7,497 nt of DNA from Nitrososphaera sp. (GTDB lineage Archaea > Thermoproteota > Nitrososphaeria > Nitrososphaerales > Nitrososphaeraceae): positions 1-7,497 of the forward strand of contig JAKEIF010000219.1 in assembly GCA_022545875.1 (NCBI GenBank), given 5' to 3'. Below, one piece after another: positions 6,439 through 7,497 of the stretch; within the stretch, counting starts at the first letter, position 1, and the number at the start of each line of letters is the position of its first letter. A program made the translations under genes and the position numbers. The notes beneath the pieces were generated by a model, which searched no databases, was not told the origin of the DNA, and worked only from the letters and a program-made list of their open reading frames with translations.

Positions 6439-7225
6439 GCTTAGTTTCCTTTGCAGCCCTTCTTTCGATGGCGAGCATACCAGCGATATAAAGCCCAATC
6501 ATAGGGCCTGCGAGGAACCACATGGTGATCCCGCTGCCGTCAGGGGTTATCAGGGCTCCAAATACCACCAGGATTATCGCTGCATAACGAAAGTTGCTGC
6601 GCCAGAATTGGGGAGAGATCACCCCGGTAAGTGCAATGCCGTACATGAGTATTGGGAGTTGGAACGCGATGCCAAACCCCAAAAGGAGCTGGAGCACAAA
6701 TGAAATAAAGTCGCTTATCGTGAGAAACGTCGCTACGCTGAGCGCCTCTCCGTACTGGTAAAGAAAGTCGAGGATATAGGGCACTACCAGCAGATATGAG
6801 AAAACGATGCCCACGATAAACAGGCCGACCGCGGGCACAAACACGTTTAGTACCCCGATCTTTGCCTTTTCGCTTATCGCAGGGGCAATAAAGGCTGAAA
6901 TTTCCCGGACAATGACTGGGATAGTGGCAGTTATGCCTATCAGAGCTGAGACATATATCTGTGCAAAGAACGCCTGCCCAGGTGCAGTTTGGATGAGTTC
7001 CACGTCTTCAGGCAGCAGGGTCTGCTGCATAAACAGGGTAAGATGAGCCGAAAGGTTGTGTATTGGATCGGGATGCGGATATACGAGCGGGATCCCTCCT
7101 ACATCTGTCGAACGGAGATCGAAAGTCATTGCAAATACGGTGATGACAATTACACAGATTGCCACCCTGAAAATCCTGACCCTGAGCTCCTCGAGGTGCT
7201 CCCGGAGGGTCATTTCTGATGCCAT
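6434..7225 (-). CDS. tatC: Sec-independent protein translocase subunit TatC
   Basis: The polytopic receptor that binds twin-arginine signal peptides. The 263-aa protein keeps the N-terminal cytoplasmic signature REHLEELRVRI (8-18), in which E13 and R15 match the E. coli signal-peptide-binding residues E15 and R17. It also has the QTAPGQAFFAQIYVS block before helix 2, EISAFIAPAI at the following cytoplasmic loop, the F-x-F-x-LPI block in GFGIAFQLPIL, and GALITPDGSG before the last helix. Six hydrophobic segments are visible. The residue matching E170 of E. coli is Q189 here. The first periplasmic loop (about 35-80) is longer than in E. coli. ATG 7225 is chosen over TTG 7279 because the TATA-like box at 7252-7259 is about 30 nt upstream of it and would lie inside the longer version, which would also overlap the upstream gene. 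Confidence 0.92.
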   Translation of the reverse strand: MASEMTLREHLEELRVRIFRVAICVIVITVFAMTFDLRSTDVGGIPLVYPHPDPIHNLSAHLTLFMQQTLLPEDVELIQTAPGQAFFAQIYVSALIGITATIPVIVREISAFIAPAISEKAKIGVLNVFVPAVGLFIVGIVFSYLLVVPYILDFLYQYGEALSVATFLTISDFISFVLQLLLGFGIAFQLPILMYGIALTGVISPQFWRSNFRYAAIILVVFGALITPDGSGITMWFLAGPMIGLYIAGMLAIERRAAKETKL

Positions 7226-7251
7226 TGACTCTGGATTACTAGCCTTGTGAG

Positions 7252-7259
7252 AAATATAT
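7252..7259 (-). promoter_or_regulatory. TATA-like box for tatC
   Basis: On the minus strand this reads ATATATTT, centred 30-31 nt upstream of the tatC ATG at 7225, giving a predicted leader of only a few bases. It sits in the 40-nt gap after the stop of the upstream gene. Confidence 0.5.
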
Positions 7260-7265
7260 GCTCTT

Positions 7266-7496
7266 TCAGTCAGGGCCAACTATGGGAAGTGCCTTTGAGG
7301 CTGGAAGTTTGAATGCCTCAGAGTCTACCTCTTCTTTGGTAATCTTTTCAAATTCCACGTTTAGTTCAACAGGAGCGTTGAACTTTAGGCTCAGCTCGTT
7401 GGCGAGGATTCCCACTGATTTTGGGTCGGCAAATTCCTTCGAACCCTGCAGAAATACCCTGCTCTGCCTGTAGAGTACCTCTCCTCCAAACTTGCT
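7266..7496 (-). CDS. C-terminal part of an unrecognised protein (partial)
   Basis: An open frame enters at the right edge on the minus strand and ends at TGA (7266-7268), giving at least 76 residues. The visible part begins SKFGGEVLYRQSRVFLQG, continues with ILANELSLKFNAPVELNVEF, and ends in PASKALPIVGPD. It is soluble-looking, with alternating hydrophobic strands and many Lys/Glu residues. No family signature is recognisable. It reads in the same direction as tatC and tatA, with 40 nt before the tatC start, but tatC has its own TATA-like box, so operon membership is uncertain. The absence of stop codons, the archaeal-looking composition and the exact fit upstream of the tatC promoter support it as a real gene. 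Confidence 0.6.
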   Translation of the reverse strand, partial: SKFGGEVLYRQSRVFLQGSKEFADPKSVGILANELSLKFNAPVELNVEFEKITKEEVDSEAFKLPASKALPIVGPD

Positions 7497-7497
7497 C

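Noticed and set aside
7226..7279. N-terminal extension of TatC from TTG 7279
   Set aside because: It would contain the TATA-like box and overlap the upstream gene; the TatC N-terminal helix starts right after ATG 7225.
7258..7473. Plus-strand open frame of 71 codons at the right end
   Set aside because: Ser/Thr/Phe-rich low-complexity translation; the minus strand here has a continuous frame with better composition.
1..7497. Mobile element, CRISPR array, tRNA or rRNA
   Set aside because: No transposase or integrase motif, terminal repeats, spaced direct repeats or tRNA cloverleaf was seen; the genes look like core archaeal functions.

Overview
The window looks like chromosomal DNA from an ammonia-oxidising archaeon (Thaumarchaeota/Nitrososphaerota, probably a Nitrososphaera-like lineage). 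The evidence is a GT55 mannosyl-3-phosphoglycerate synthase, an archaeal PurP-type protein, archaeal TatA and TatC, a base composition near 50% GC, and AT-rich TATA-like boxes lying 25-31 nt upstream of start codons with almost no 5' leader. This assignment is inferred from gene content and was not checked by search. No rRNA, tRNA, CRISPR array, insertion sequence or phage gene is visible. The window is densely coded, and no gap exceeds about 100 bases.

Left part (1-1710, + strand): a two-gene compatible-solute operon. mpgS (GT55, 5' end cut by the window edge) makes mannosyl-3-phosphoglycerate from GDP-mannose and 3-phosphoglycerate. It overlaps by one base (TAATG) with a HAD phosphatase that resembles phosphoserine phosphatase rather than the classical MpgP family, and which probably removes the phosphate to give mannosylglycerate. 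After a 94-nt spacer holding a promoter and an inverted repeat comes a glutamine-dependent asparagine synthase-type amidotransferase (1805-3499, +).

Middle part (3479-5986): a six-helix membrane protein (-) with two conserved-looking cysteine pairs overlaps the asparagine synthase gene tail to tail by 21 nt. It shares an 81-nt divergent promoter region with a DUF151/BFN-domain protein (+). That gene converges, with 3 nt between stop codons, on a PurP-like ATP-grasp protein (-) whose glycine-rich ATP loop is replaced.

Right part (6078-7497, - strand): tatA and tatC of the twin-arginine translocase, read in the order tatC then tatA, each with its own TATA-like box. Upstream of tatC is the C-terminal end of an unrecognised protein that runs off the window.

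The points most worth a second look are the SerB-like phosphatase next to mpgS, the possible link of the amidotransferase to amidated mannosylglycerate, the PurP paralogue with an altered ATP loop, and the cysteine-pair membrane protein.
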